From contig BLXT01005793.1 of NCBI GenBank assembly GCA_019648995.1, positions 68,374 through 132,373 on the forward strand: a stretch of DNA of 64,000 nucleotides, given 5' to 3'. The stretch is from Plakobranchus ocellatus. Lineage: Eukaryota > Mollusca > Gastropoda > Plakobranchidae. The first letter of the stretch is position 1, and every line of letters starts with the position of its first letter. Both the position numbers and the translations under genes were made by a program. Positions 61,301-64,000 of the stretch are shown here, one piece after another. Below the pieces are notes generated by a model. The model did no database searches and had not been told where the DNA came from. It saw only the letters and a program-made list of their open reading frames with translations.

Positions 61301-63186
61301 TACACATTGGATACGGTATATGTAACTGTGGGCAGCATGCTCGCATTACAAGGGTTCTGCAAAGAAAAAAATGAATCACAAAATCTGTTTCCTTGTATGA
61401 CTATTCCTCAAAGGGCTTAAGCATATACAGGAGAAAAACAATAACTTAAACTGAACTATTTAAATTCAGCATTAAAAAAATATTTAAAAAATAATGTCGA
61501 GAGAGGAAAAATTTCACTCTCATCAATTTTTGATGATATATAAGTAAATATTTTTGAACAGCAAGATTTCATTATTATTCAACTTATTTCAGTGCTTCAG
61601 TAATTTGGGCCTTATTCAACTAGTTCTTTGTAGCTTTATTAAGTAGGTTTTGTAAAAATATTAAAGCAATGGCAATATGACACAGCATTGAAGATAAGAT
61701 TCCATAATATAAATCAATGGCAGGCATACACCTAAACCTCTGAAATACCCGATTTGCAAACAAGGACTTCGGATGTTTGATACCCCTGCCACCGAAATGC
61801 TCTTATTCAAGTTACTGTGTTTAAAAAAAAACACCAAAAAACTTATGGCTTTTATTACATATCTGTAAGGTTATCATAAAAAGGAGACCTTTTGCACCAA
61901 AAATAGGTGTGGAAATAGGTCCGATATATCATATCATGAGGATCTCACTCCACATAGATACCCTATTCCTTCAAACCTTGAGAGAATTTTCCAAAAGTAA
62001 TCAGAAAATTCCTTAACTATATATAAAATAAGTAAAGTTGCAACTGTATTTAAAACAATTGATTCTTCTGCAAAATAACTCTCTGGGAACACCAAACCTA
62101 CATAATTCATTAAAATTTATTATACCTCTCCTAGTACTTTTATTATTAATTGCACAATGTACAAGTAGAATTCTGTTTTCCATCAATGAGCTGCATGGAC
62201 TTTATTCATCAAGTTTGTATCAACTTACCCTAGTATTTTAGCGCAGTCATCATAATATTTGCTGGAGGTCTTCACGAAACTAAAGCCATTAACATCACAC
62301 ACAAAATGCTTTCCACTAGCTCGCAACAAGTCAAAGCCACATACATTTTGCTGACAAAGGAAAAAAATAATATTGTTTAATTGGCTAAGAGTGAACAAAA
62401 CGAGACAAACAAATGCTGTTGTGGTAAATTTGTTGCTTTCAAATTAACATAAAAAGCAACCTTTTATTTCATGATAAATGATACCACAAATAACTGATGC
62501 TTTAGAAATAATAAGTTTTCAATTATATTGAAATACATTGCATATTGAGATTGATATTTTTTAAAAGTGAAACATAGCAAATCTTTTAAACCTGAAGAAG
62601 TTTTAGCATAATGCTGGCTCTATGATTTATCCCTCCCCCCCACACACACACATATGCAAATAAAATAGCAAATTGAAACAACAGGTAGTTTCATGAAAAT
62701 TTCAAACAAAATCTATCAGCTCTGAAAACAGCTCTTTATAAATACGAATTAAAAGTCACACCTGGCGTATTCCAAAAACAACTGATTTCGTTATAGATTC
62801 CTTTTTTCAGCTTGGTGTTTAAACTGAATGAGATATGTTGATTCTATACTGTTAATAAACTTAAAAAAGAAAAGACAAAGAAAAACCCTGTAGACAGAGG
62901 ACTAACATACACACTCTGAGGGGAATTCTTTTATAAATATTGTTTACCACATCCACATGGTCTTGAGAAAAAAAAAACTGTCGGCTTTTCTTTAAGTGTG
63001 ATACATTTCTGTTCAAATACATACCTTAAAAACTTTGCACACATTTCGAGCAATCATTTTTTCTGCATTGCTGAGCAAAACTGGGTATCGGATCTCTTTG
63101 CCATCACGATCTCTCTCTACTTTCCCATCCAGTGCTGGAGACTTACGAGCTTCTGCATGCTGATAGTCAGGCCCAACTGTGTAAAC
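870..63186 (-). CDS. PPIP5K: PPIP5K/VIP1 inositol hexakisphosphate and diphosphoinositol-pentakisphosphate kinase, partial gene (22 exons in window)
   Basis: This is a split gene whose product is a dual enzyme. An N-terminal ATP-grasp kinase makes inositol pyrophosphates (1-InsP7 and InsP8), and a histidine-acid-phosphatase-like domain removes the same phosphate; the family is cytosolic. Seen in the sequence: the EARKSP and [10 protein letters not shown] kinase blocks, then [96 protein letters not shown] and PLETLHN, in family order. Coding parts are 63025-63186, 62229-62350, 61255-61356, 60999-61085, 59522-59713, 58997-59082 or 53415-53494, 48969-49103, 42633-42751, 41612-41724, 40378-40444, 37411-37637, 36196-36335, 28063-28177, 26702-26809, 26074-26205, 25351-25641, 24612-24788, 20997-21348, 19281-19364, 2905-3093, 2462-2605 and 870-1153. 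The 5' end lies beyond the window and one phosphatase exon appears lost in an assembly gap. Certainty about the family is high; exact isoforms are inferred. Confidence 0.96.
1154..2461 (-). other. Intron between exons U and V, with a GC-richer island
   Basis: Mostly AT-rich. A GC-richer island at about 1380-1640 has a good minus-strand acceptor (TTTGTGTTTTGCAG, exon start 1581). Read from exon U it would give the short tail [10 protein letters not shown] and a stop, a possible alternative last exon, though it could also be repeat debris. Confidence 0.35.
2462..2605 (-). CDS. PPIP5K: PPIP5K exon U: Ser/Pro-rich tail exon
   Basis: Reads [20 protein letters not shown], then [20 protein letters not shown] and EAEPVTK. 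Length is 144 nt, phase 1 in and 1 out, acceptor TTTTGTAG, donor G|GTAATC. The [13 protein letters not shown] stretch may be a short helical motif in an otherwise disordered tail; this is inference. Confidence 0.85.
2905..3093 (-). CDS. PPIP5K: PPIP5K exon T: conserved tail motif [18 protein letters not shown]
   Basis: Encodes [20 protein letters not shown] then [20 protein letters not shown] and a tail ending [27 protein letters not shown] matches the conserved vertebrate tail motif PLETLHNALSLKQVDEFL, which fixes this exon in the gene. Length is 189 nt, phase 1 in and 1 out, donor G|GTGATT. Confidence 0.94.
7555..7662 (-). CDS. Predicted 108-nt cassette exon of PPIP5K, Ser-rich SSPDFARL motif
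   Basis: This strongly GC-rich island sits in AT-rich intron. In phase 1 it reads [20 protein letters not shown] then [15 protein letters not shown], closed by donor G|GTATGT; phase is 1 to 1 and length 108 nt. [19 protein letters not shown] resembles the vertebrate tail patch [20 protein letters not shown], which lies just before PLETLHN in the human protein, the same relative position. The acceptor GCAGCAG is a tandem (NAGNAG) site that could drop one codon. The position in the gene and the motif make this the best supported of the hidden exons. Confidence 0.6.
10058..10156 (-). CDS. Predicted 99-nt cassette exon of PPIP5K
   Basis: A strong acceptor (TTTTCCTTTGCTTTTGCAG) opens a 99-nt segment, phase 1 to 1, reading [20 protein letters not shown] then [12 protein letters not shown], closed by donor G|GTGGGT. 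An internal GTAATG donor would leave the wrong phase for exon T. The segment is GC-richer than its surroundings. It does not resemble a vertebrate PPIP5K region that I recall, so confidence is moderate. Confidence 0.45.
12947..12979 (-). CDS. Weak candidate 33-nt microexon of PPIP5K
   Basis: A 33-nt open segment, phase 1 to 1 ([10 protein letters not shown]), lies between an AG and the donor CAG|GTATGG. The acceptor's pyrimidine tract is weak, and a segment this short can arise by chance, so this is only a candidate. Confidence 0.22.
15283..15342 (-). CDS. Predicted 60-nt cassette exon of PPIP5K
   Basis: On the minus strand a pyrimidine-rich acceptor (TTTTCTTCTATCCCCTG just upstream, then CAAG) is followed by an open phase-1 stretch reading [19 protein letters not shown], then donor G|GTAAAC. 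It is 60 nt, phase 1 to 1, and GC-richer than the intron around it. It would insert 20 Arg-rich residues between exons S and T. The evidence is splice signal, phase and composition only. Confidence 0.45.
17490..18070 (+). mobile_element. LINE 3' fragment (RTE-like), end of the reverse transcriptase ORF
   Basis: Plus-strand frame with [32 protein letters not shown], then [35 protein letters not shown] and [17 protein letters not shown] up to a stop at about 18051. This is the typical region after the RT domain of animal non-LTR retrotransposons. The 3' end runs into TGATGGTGATGATGATTGA, a short tandem tail of the kind seen on RTE-type LINEs. It is 5'-truncated and lies antisense in a PPIP5K intron. 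The assignment to RTE rather than another clade is tentative. Confidence 0.8.
17501..17673 (+). repeat. Three tandem copies of a 55-58 bp unit at the 5' end of the LINE fragment
   Basis: The unit running from GGATTATTAGGTCGTATTGA to ATGTATGGATGTGAAGCATG occurs three times, starting near 17504, 17559 and 17617. The copies are almost identical; the second has three extra bases (GAA). The near identity points to a recent local duplication after or during insertion. Confidence 0.85.
19281..19364 (-). CDS. PPIP5K: PPIP5K exon S: Ser/Asp-rich tail exon
   Basis: Encodes [20 protein letters not shown] then SATMTDMD. Length is 84 nt, phase 1 in and 1 out, donor G|GTAATT. It precedes a 16-kb intron that contains several predicted phase 1-1 cassette exons; the exon can also join directly to exon T in frame. 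Confidence 0.8.
20166..20388. repeat. Two-copy tandem duplication, period 112 bp
   Basis: The segment beginning GATAAATATGTACATGGTGC at 20166 is repeated from 20278 with only a few differences, through AAACCTATAATGAAT. The high identity suggests a recent event. Confidence 0.85.
20474..20745. repeat. 31-bp minisatellite, about nine units
   Basis: Units start with TTAGGCAATCTTGGCACCA and end in GATACCTGAG or variants, at 20474, 20507, 20538, 20569, 20600, 20631, 20662, 20693 and a partial one at 20724. The first is 33 bp and the rest 31 bp; the last three are more diverged. A single related unit appears again near 20866. It lies about 250 bases downstream of exon R in the intron. Confidence 0.9.
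20997..21348 (-). CDS. PPIP5K: PPIP5K exon R: Ser- and Lys-rich tail exon
   Basis: An open frame of 117 codons after acceptor [29 protein letters not shown], later [20 protein letters not shown], and near the end [20 protein letters not shown]. It ends in phase 1 at G|GTTAGT. It contains several Arg-Arg-Lys clusters next to Ser, typical of a regulated disordered tail. I recall no specific vertebrate match. Confidence 0.82.
21349..24611 (-). other. Intron between exons Q and R
   Basis: AT-rich, with A/AT simple repeats at 21483-21523, an A run near 23127-23148, and a G homopolymer of 26 bases at 24301-24326 followed by two N and GCGCGC. No coding content is recognised. Confidence 0.7.
24301..24328. 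repeat. G homopolymer ending in NN
   Basis: Twenty-six G bases followed by two N, likely an unresolved sequencing point rather than a true length. Confidence 0.9.
24612..24788 (-). CDS. PPIP5K: PPIP5K exon Q: Lys-rich then acidic tail exon
   Basis: An open exon of 59 codons, phase 0 to 0. It has a basic block [14 protein letters not shown], then [20 protein letters not shown] and a nearly pure Asp/Glu run ([13 protein letters not shown]). The basic block resembles a nuclear-localisation signal and the acidic run a CK2-type target region; both roles are inference. Both splice sites are present (CTTGCAG, GAG|GTTAAG), and being 3n and phase 0 it could be skipped. Confidence 0.82.
24789..25350 (-). 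other. Intron between exons P and Q
   Basis: 562 bases of AT-rich intron; nothing recognised. Confidence 0.7.
25351..25641 (-). CDS. PPIP5K: PPIP5K exon P: Ser/Thr/Pro-rich start of the C-terminal tail
   Basis: An open exon of 97 codons, phase 0 to 0, starting [20 protein letters not shown] and ending [17 protein letters not shown]. Splice sites are TCCTTCAG and GTGAGT. The sequence is low in hydrophobic residues and rich in Thr, Ser, Pro and Glu, as expected for the disordered tail after the phosphatase domain. There is no close match to the vertebrate tail. It is placed in the gene by strand, phase and order. Confidence 0.86.
25642..26073 (-). other. Intron between exons O and P
   Basis: 432 bases, AT-rich, with A runs at about 25830-25845 and 26041-26056; nothing else is seen. 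Confidence 0.7.
26074..26205 (-). CDS. PPIP5K: PPIP5K exon [14 protein letters not shown], end of phosphatase domain
   Basis: Encodes [20 protein letters not shown], then [20 protein letters not shown] and DALS. It matches human [20 protein letters not shown] and the degenerate GYGYRP stretch. I chose donor GTATGT (44 codons, phase 0) because the next exon is phase 0; a GTGTAT two bases earlier would break the frame. The intron before it holds a long GA microsatellite. Confidence 0.93.
26345..26505. repeat. GA microsatellite with an internal GTGCGTGC stretch and NN
   Basis: Two long GA tracts separated by a GT/GC-rich piece and two N (26415-26416), inside the intron between exons N and O. 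Long Ser/Leu reading frames across it are artefacts of the repeat. Confidence 0.95.
26702..26809 (-). CDS. PPIP5K: PPIP5K exon [12 protein letters not shown] and [16 protein letters not shown]
   Basis: Reads [20 protein letters not shown], then [16 protein letters not shown], matching human [20 protein letters not shown] and YMTQIVIMLYEDP. Length is 108 nt, phase 0 to 0, acceptor TTTTACAG, donor CAG|GTACTT. Confidence 0.95.
27204..27280 (+). mobile_element. Foldback (hairpin) MITE-like repeat, copy 1
   Basis: The left arm CTGCCGTAGCAAAATATAAA (27204 on) is complementary to the right arm ending TTTCATTTGCTATGACAG at 27280, with a loop containing GTAGACCTAACACTGAT. It is related to the copies at 29949-30024 and 48533-48609, and its loop lies in the opposite orientation to theirs. 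Confidence 0.75.
27325..27552. repeat. Two-copy tandem duplication, period 114 bp
   Basis: CCATTTTCAGGAAAATGCAA at 27325 and again (one change) at 27439; both copies run to ACTTGTCTATATA with few differences. Confidence 0.85.
28063..28177 (-). CDS. PPIP5K: PPIP5K exon M: phosphatase domain, [16 protein letters not shown]
   Basis: Encodes [20 protein letters not shown] then [18 protein letters not shown]. The SESHIHSLL block is the conserved C-terminal active-site segment of the phosphatase fold, and its histidines are present. Length is 115 nt, phase 2 in and 0 out. It follows an 8-kb intron that carries an LTR-like fossil and two foldback repeats. Confidence 0.96.
29709..29765. repeat. Poly-A tract of about 57 bases
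   Basis: An uninterrupted run of A on the plus strand followed by A-rich sequence. It could be the tail of an old retroposed copy, but no body of an element was recognised upstream of it. Confidence 0.85.
29949..30024 (-). mobile_element. Foldback (hairpin) MITE-like repeat, copy 2
   Basis: Arms CTGCTGTAGCAAATTAAAGA...CAGTAT and ATACTG...TTTAATTTGCTATGGCAG are near-perfect inverted repeats of about 28 bases around a loop with GTTAGACTTTACACAGA. It is the best preserved of the three copies; the loop orientation matches copy 3 and is opposite to copy 1. Confidence 0.8.
32620..33060 (+). mobile_element. LTR-like fossil, probably one LTR of an LTR retrotransposon
   Basis: The segment is bounded by TGATGTA and TACATCA (inverted ends; the inner TGTA...TACA also fits), has a TATAAATA box at 32716-32723, a tandem CACAGAG-type repeat region at about 32750-32860 and an AATAAA signal at 32963-32968. 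These are the parts expected of an LTR. A short stretch beyond it may be leader sequence, but no pol or gag coding was recognised and no second LTR was found. No clear target-site duplication is seen, so it is probably incomplete and old. The family is undetermined. Confidence 0.45.
36196..36335 (-). CDS. PPIP5K: PPIP5K exon [11 protein letters not shown] and KIRSDL segment
   Basis: Reads [20 protein letters not shown], then [20 protein letters not shown] and TTRLDS. It matches human [28 protein letters not shown]. The tail of the exon is a variable Ser/Thr stretch. Length is 140 nt, phase 0 in and 2 out, donor AA|GTAAG. Confidence 0.95.
36336..37410 (-). other. Intron between exons K and L
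   Basis: AT-rich, with an A run at about 36572-36589; nothing coding is recognised. Confidence 0.7.
37411..37637 (-). CDS. PPIP5K: PPIP5K exon K: phosphatase domain, [20 protein letters not shown]
   Basis: Starts [20 protein letters not shown], continues [20 protein letters not shown] and [10 protein letters not shown], and ends [17 protein letters not shown]. It matches the human [27 protein letters not shown] region. Length is 227 nt, phase 1 in and 0 out, with donor CAG|GTAAGT and acceptor TCATCCTCAG. Confidence 0.96.
38777..39640 (-). mobile_element. Decayed copy 1 of an unclassified repeat-associated coding family
   Basis: Minus-strand sequence still encodes recognisable blocks: [20 protein letters not shown] near 39360-39420, and [20 protein letters not shown] near 38920-38985. 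The second block is shared with the plus-strand copy at 43.3-46.6 kb. From memory, similar PPxLHIxLG blocks occur in large uncharacterised, repeat-linked proteins of cnidarians and molluscs; I cannot name the superfamily. It is clearly degraded, with no ends identified. Confidence 0.6.
39852..40346. other. Assembly gap of 495 N, flanked by a GA microsatellite
   Basis: The run of N begins directly after a GA repeat (39832-39851). The family exon that should follow exon J (human SGSISLIKSM through SQIRHRMEDPK) is not found anywhere between 37638 and 40377, and exon K needs a preceding exon that ends in phase 1. The gap is the most likely place for it. The stated gap size may be nominal. Confidence 0.95.
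40378..40444 (-). CDS. PPIP5K: PPIP5K exon J: phosphatase domain, [12 protein letters not shown]
   Basis: Encodes [20 protein letters not shown] then QK, matching human [22 protein letters not shown]. Length is 67 nt, phase 2 in and 0 out, with acceptor TTTTCCACAG. The donor AAG|GTTTGT is weaker than its neighbours and lies 31 bases from an assembly gap, so this end is less certain. The next family exon is missing and is probably inside the gap. Confidence 0.9.
40445..41611 (-). other. Intron between exons I and J
   Basis: Contains a TA microsatellite with two N (about 40659-40721). The rest is AT-rich and unremarkable. Confidence 0.7.
40659..40721. repeat. TA microsatellite with NN
   Basis: AT dinucleotide repeat interrupted by two N at 40700-40701. 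Confidence 0.95.
41612..41724 (-). CDS. PPIP5K: PPIP5K exon I: phosphatase domain, [12 protein letters not shown]
   Basis: Reads [20 protein letters not shown], then [17 protein letters not shown]. It matches human [20 protein letters not shown] followed by the variable Ser/Asp stretch. Length is 113 nt, phase 0 in and 2 out. The donor is GT|GTAAGT and the acceptor is TTTTTTTAG. A 56-bp tandem duplication lies just upstream in the intron. Confidence 0.95.
41725..42632 (-). other. Intron between exons H and I
   Basis: Holds a 56-bp tandem duplication at 41750-41861; otherwise AT-rich with no recognised feature. Confidence 0.7.
41750..41861. repeat. Exact two-copy tandem duplication, period 56 bp
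   Basis: AAGCAACTTATTTGTTGCAT at 41750 and 41806; the two 56-base copies look identical, so the duplication is very recent or an assembly artefact. Confidence 0.9.
42633..42751 (-). CDS. PPIP5K: PPIP5K exon H: phosphatase domain, [19 protein letters not shown]
   Basis: Encodes [20 protein letters not shown] then [19 protein letters not shown]. It is close to identical with the human [21 protein letters not shown] block, one of the most conserved parts of the phosphatase domain. Length is 119 nt, phase 1 in and 0 out. The acceptor is AATTTAG before GTCAG; a second AG four bases on would put a stop in frame. Confidence 0.96.
43258..46580 (+). mobile_element. Decayed copy 2 of the unclassified repeat-associated coding family
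   Basis: Plus-strand blocks include a Cys-containing stretch ending [17 protein letters not shown] (near 44558-44610), [14 protein letters not shown] (near 45780-45820), [19 protein letters not shown] (near 45897-45950) and [18 protein letters not shown] (near 46225-46278). The last matches copy 1 at 38.9 kb. The 20-mer TATGAAGCTAATAGGCTCAA occurs at both 43336 and 46288, so the left part may be a second fragment of the same family. The element is degraded, ends are not defined, and the superfamily is not recognised. Confidence 0.6.
48533..48609 (-). mobile_element. Foldback (hairpin) MITE-like repeat, copy 3
   Basis: Arms CTGCCGTAGCCAATTAAAGT and TTTTTATTTGCCTACAGCAG are imperfect inverted repeats; the loop ATCAGTGTCAAGTCTATGGA is the reverse complement of the loop in copy 1. 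It is more diverged than copy 2. Confidence 0.72.
48969..49103 (-). CDS. PPIP5K: PPIP5K exon G: phosphatase domain, [12 protein letters not shown]
   Basis: Reads [20 protein letters not shown], then [20 protein letters not shown] and QGSN. It matches the human [20 protein letters not shown] segment. Length is 135 nt, phase 1 in and 1 out. The donor is G|GTAAAC and the acceptor TTTCCCAG. Its GC content is clearly above the flanking intron. Confidence 0.95.
49104..50944 (-). other. Intron upstream of exon G, below the 42-nt cassette exon
   Basis: AT-rich, with an AT-rich microsatellite at 50581-50682 in which ATCACTCTTAAAAAA occurs twice. Nothing coding is recognised. Confidence 0.7.
50945..50986 (-). 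CDS. Predicted 42-nt cassette microexon of PPIP5K
   Basis: This GC-rich island lies in an AT-rich intron. On the minus strand it has a strong acceptor (CTTCTGTCACCCTGCAG) and the donor AAAG|GTATCC. In phase 1 it reads [14 protein letters not shown] with no stop, starts and ends in phase 1, and is a multiple of three. It fits exactly between exon F1 or F2 and exon G, so it could add 14 residues in the variable loop between SSSEE and the LKWGGELTP block. I recall no homologous segment, so this is a prediction from splice signals and phase only. Confidence 0.5.
50987..53414 (-). other. Intron between exon F2 and the 42-nt cassette exon
   Basis: AT-rich, with a TAA trinucleotide repeat at 52340-52431 containing one N (52414). 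Long Ile or Tyr reading frames there are repeat artefacts. Confidence 0.7.
53415..53494 (-). CDS. PPIP5K: PPIP5K exon F2: diverged duplicate of exon F1, predicted mutually exclusive
   Basis: Encodes [20 protein letters not shown] then HNSSSE. It lines up with F1 over its whole length, sharing [16 protein letters not shown] and SSSE, but is two codons shorter (YE for YGH, and one fewer Glu). The acceptor is TTTGTAG and the donor GG|GTTGGT. Length is 80 nt, phase 2 in and 1 out, the same as F1. Using both copies or neither would shift the frame, so exactly one must be chosen per transcript. No stop or splice-site damage is seen, which argues against a dead copy. Confidence 0.86.
56945..57060 (+). 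repeat. Left arm of a 116-bp inverted repeat pair
   Basis: The sequence starting ACTATGTGGAGAACTTTTTG and ending GAGACTGCAAC is, allowing some changes, the reverse complement of 58123-58238. The two arms enclose about 1.06 kb. This could be the terminal inverted repeats of a non-autonomous DNA transposon or two head-to-head copies of a short repeat. Confidence 0.75.
58123..58238 (-). repeat. Right arm of the 116-bp inverted repeat pair
   Basis: The reverse complement reads CTATGTGGAGAACTTTG, ACATGCTTTAGACTT and CATGAAGCATTG, through GACCTGCAAC, in the same order as 56945-57060. A further short direct relative (CATTTTGTGGGACTGCTAC) lies at about 58263-58281. Confidence 0.75.
58997..59082 (-). 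CDS. PPIP5K: PPIP5K exon F1: phosphatase domain exon, first of a mutually exclusive pair
   Basis: Encodes [20 protein letters not shown] then PKRSSSEE, which matches the single human exon product [13 protein letters not shown]. Its length is 86 nt (3n+2), phase 2 in and 1 out. The acceptor is ACACACAG and the donor is GG|GTGTGT. A diverged copy with the same phases lies at 53415-53494. F1 is closer to the vertebrate sequence (it keeps YGH), so it is probably the ancestral form. Confidence 0.93.
59083..59521 (-). other. Intron between exons E and F1
   Basis: 439 bases of AT-rich intron; nothing recognised. Confidence 0.7.
59522..59713 (-). CDS. PPIP5K: PPIP5K exon E: phosphatase domain, [13 protein letters not shown] segment
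   Basis: Begins [20 protein letters not shown] and continues [15 protein letters not shown], then an acidic Glu/Gly-rich stretch and [11 protein letters not shown]. It matches the human [20 protein letters not shown] segment and the variable acidic loop after it. Length is 192 nt, phase 2 in, and it ends in the first two bases of a Met codon (phase 2 out). The donor is GTGAGT. Confidence 0.95.
59714..60998 (-). other. Intron between exons D and E
   Basis: 1.3 kb of AT-rich intron; nothing recognised. Confidence 0.7.
60999..61085 (-). CDS. PPIP5K: PPIP5K exon D: phosphatase signature [12 protein letters not shown]
   Basis: Encodes [20 protein letters not shown] followed by [15 protein letters not shown] is the RHGxRxP phosphate-binding signature of histidine acid phosphatases; its Arg and His are the residues usually changed to kill phosphatase activity in VIP1 proteins, and both are intact here. 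Length is 87 nt, phase 2 in and 2 out, acceptor TTTTCAG, donor AA|GTGAGT. Confidence 0.97.
61255..61356 (-). CDS. PPIP5K: PPIP5K exon C: linker between kinase and phosphatase domains
   Basis: Reads [20 protein letters not shown], then [15 protein letters not shown]. It matches the human linker ending in IPIVPTTSGTM. The segment joins the ATP-grasp domain to the phosphatase domain, whose first exon follows after an intron of only 169 bases. Length is 102 nt, phase 2 in and 2 out, acceptor TTTGCAG, donor AT|GTAAGC. Confidence 0.93.
61357..62228 (-). other. Intron between exons B and C
   Basis: 0.9 kb of AT-rich intron; nothing recognised. Confidence 0.7.
62229..62350 (-). CDS. PPIP5K: PPIP5K exon B: end of kinase active site, DVNGFSFVK
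   Basis: Encodes [20 protein letters not shown] followed by [20 protein letters not shown]. In the human kinase the Asp of GFDLL and the Asp and Asn of CDVN bind the catalytic magnesium ions; all three residues are present, so the kinase should be active. Length is 122 nt, phase 0 in and 2 out, with acceptor TTTGTCAG and donor GG|GTAAGT. Confidence 0.95.
62351..63024 (-). other. Intron between exons A and B
   Basis: 0.7 kb of AT-rich intron with a short C/CA tract near 62630-62650; nothing else is seen. Confidence 0.7.
63025..63186 (-). CDS. PPIP5K: PPIP5K exon A: ATP-grasp kinase domain (54 codons)
   Basis: Reads [20 protein letters not shown], then [20 protein letters not shown] and ends [11 protein letters not shown]. 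It is nearly identical to the human kinase segment that follows DVK. The acceptor has a long pyrimidine tract and the donor is AAG|GTAT. Length is 162 nt, phase 0 to 0. The preceding exon (the family's TGSYIYEEF block) is not found up to 64000, so the gene starts outside the window. Confidence 0.95.
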
Positions 63187-63751
63187 CTTGTCATAAATTA
63201 CATTTAAAAAAAAAAAAAGGGAAATACATACATCTTATTATTAGAGAAATTTAAAATATTTACATATAACGAAACACATAGAGTCTAGTTCAGTGATAAT
63301 GGCTCACTATTGGGAGGAGAAAAAAACCTAAATACAAGAAAAGAAAAACTTCATACAATTATGTGAAGAATATTGAAATAAAAAAAAAATATCAAAATGC
63401 ATATTTTATGGCGTCGAAAACCACCTCAATACTGAAATTTTAGTTTTTTTCTAATGTCTTAAGCAACGCAAGGTGCAAAAATTCCAACTTGATTACCACC
63501 CAAAAAGTGAAGCTCAGTGAGGGAAGCACAGGGAGATAACAGGTCTGATGAAAAAAGTTATCCTCAGTTTTATTCCCTATTTCATAATATTTCAACTGTG
63601 AAGTGGGTAATATTTTTCTTATATACTTGTTCTTCAATTTTCCTATTTTAGCTTAGTCTTTATTTATTTGAAATCTTTTGGGAAGTAAAAATTTTATCAA
63701 CTCTTTTTCATCAAGTCTTGATTGTGGTTTCTTAAGTTGCTAATGAATGGA

Positions 63752-64000
63752 AGAGCAATGGTTCATCTGGTAGGGCAGATGGCTACCAAGTATGAGCTCC
63801 AATGTTCGAATCCCAGTCGAGGCCAAGTCAATTTTTCAACGTTCCTCTATGTCCACTTAGCACTAAATGGGTAGCTAGGTCTCTTAAGGAAAGCAATGGC
63901 AAACTACCTTATAAAGCCAAATGCCAAGAACAATCAGGACCCTACTCCTGGTTCCCCGATGCTTGGACTAAGCCTGGGACCCACTTTGCTTTTTTACTTT
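63752..64000 (+). mobile_element. tRNA-derived SINE, running to or past the window end
   Basis: It has RNA polymerase III promoter boxes at tRNA spacing: an A box TGGTTCATCTGG at 63759-63770 and a B box GTTCGAATCCC at 63804-63814. A GC-richer unrelated body (about 63825-63990) follows, including AAAGCAATGGCAAACTACCT and CTGGGACCCACTTTGC. The surroundings are AT-rich. It is not a functional tRNA because the stems do not pair well and the body continues. The family is not named. Confidence 0.72.

Noticed and set aside
63752-63830. tRNA gene
   Set aside because: A and B boxes are present but a proper cloverleaf is not seen and a non-tRNA body follows, so it is a SINE head.

Overview
This window is animal nuclear DNA. 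It is AT-rich, intron-rich and full of microsatellites, with no bacterial-type gene packing. Its one clear host gene lies on the minus strand and fills almost the whole window: a PPIP5K/VIP1 inositol pyrophosphate kinase-phosphatase. Twenty-two exons (about 3.4 kb of coding sequence) read from 63186 down to the stop codon at 870. The first third of the kinase domain lies beyond 64000. The family assignment rests on long stretches that match the human PPIP5K proteins as I remember them. Intron size, base composition and the repeat content suggest a lophotrochozoan, perhaps a mollusc, but that is only an inference.

Layout, in transcript order. 63187-64000 is intron ending in a tRNA-derived SINE. 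63186-61255 holds the end of the ATP-grasp kinase domain. 61085-36196 holds the histidine-phosphatase-like domain, starting with the [12 protein letters not shown] block. 28177-26074 finishes that domain. 25641-870 encodes a long, poorly conserved, Ser-, acid- and Gln/Gly-rich C-terminal tail, then the stop and 3' UTR. All junctions used here have AG/GT borders and consistent phases, except that one phosphatase exon is missing. It most likely sits in the 495-base assembly gap at 39852-40346.

The most interesting feature is exon choice. Two diverged copies of one phosphatase-domain exon (58997-59082 and 53415-53494) have the same phases and lengths of 3n+2, so exactly one must be used to keep the frame: a mutually exclusive pair. 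A 42-nt phase 1-1 cassette exon (50945-50986) could be inserted just after them. In the 16-kb intron between the S and T tail exons, at least three more phase 1-1 exons of 3n length are predicted (15283-15342, 10058-10156, 7555-7662). The last resembles a conserved Ser-rich patch of the vertebrate tail. Together they suggest a gene with many protein isoforms.

The introns carry repeats: three copies of a ~77-bp foldback (hairpin) element in two orientations, an inverted repeat pair around 57-58 kb, a LINE 3' end (17.5-18.1 kb), an LTR-like fossil (32.6-33.1 kb), two decayed copies of an unclassified repeat-associated coding family (38.8-39.6 kb minus, 43.3-46.6 kb plus), a 31-bp minisatellite, several fresh two-copy tandem duplications and many simple repeats. 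No tRNA, rRNA or independent host gene is convincingly present.
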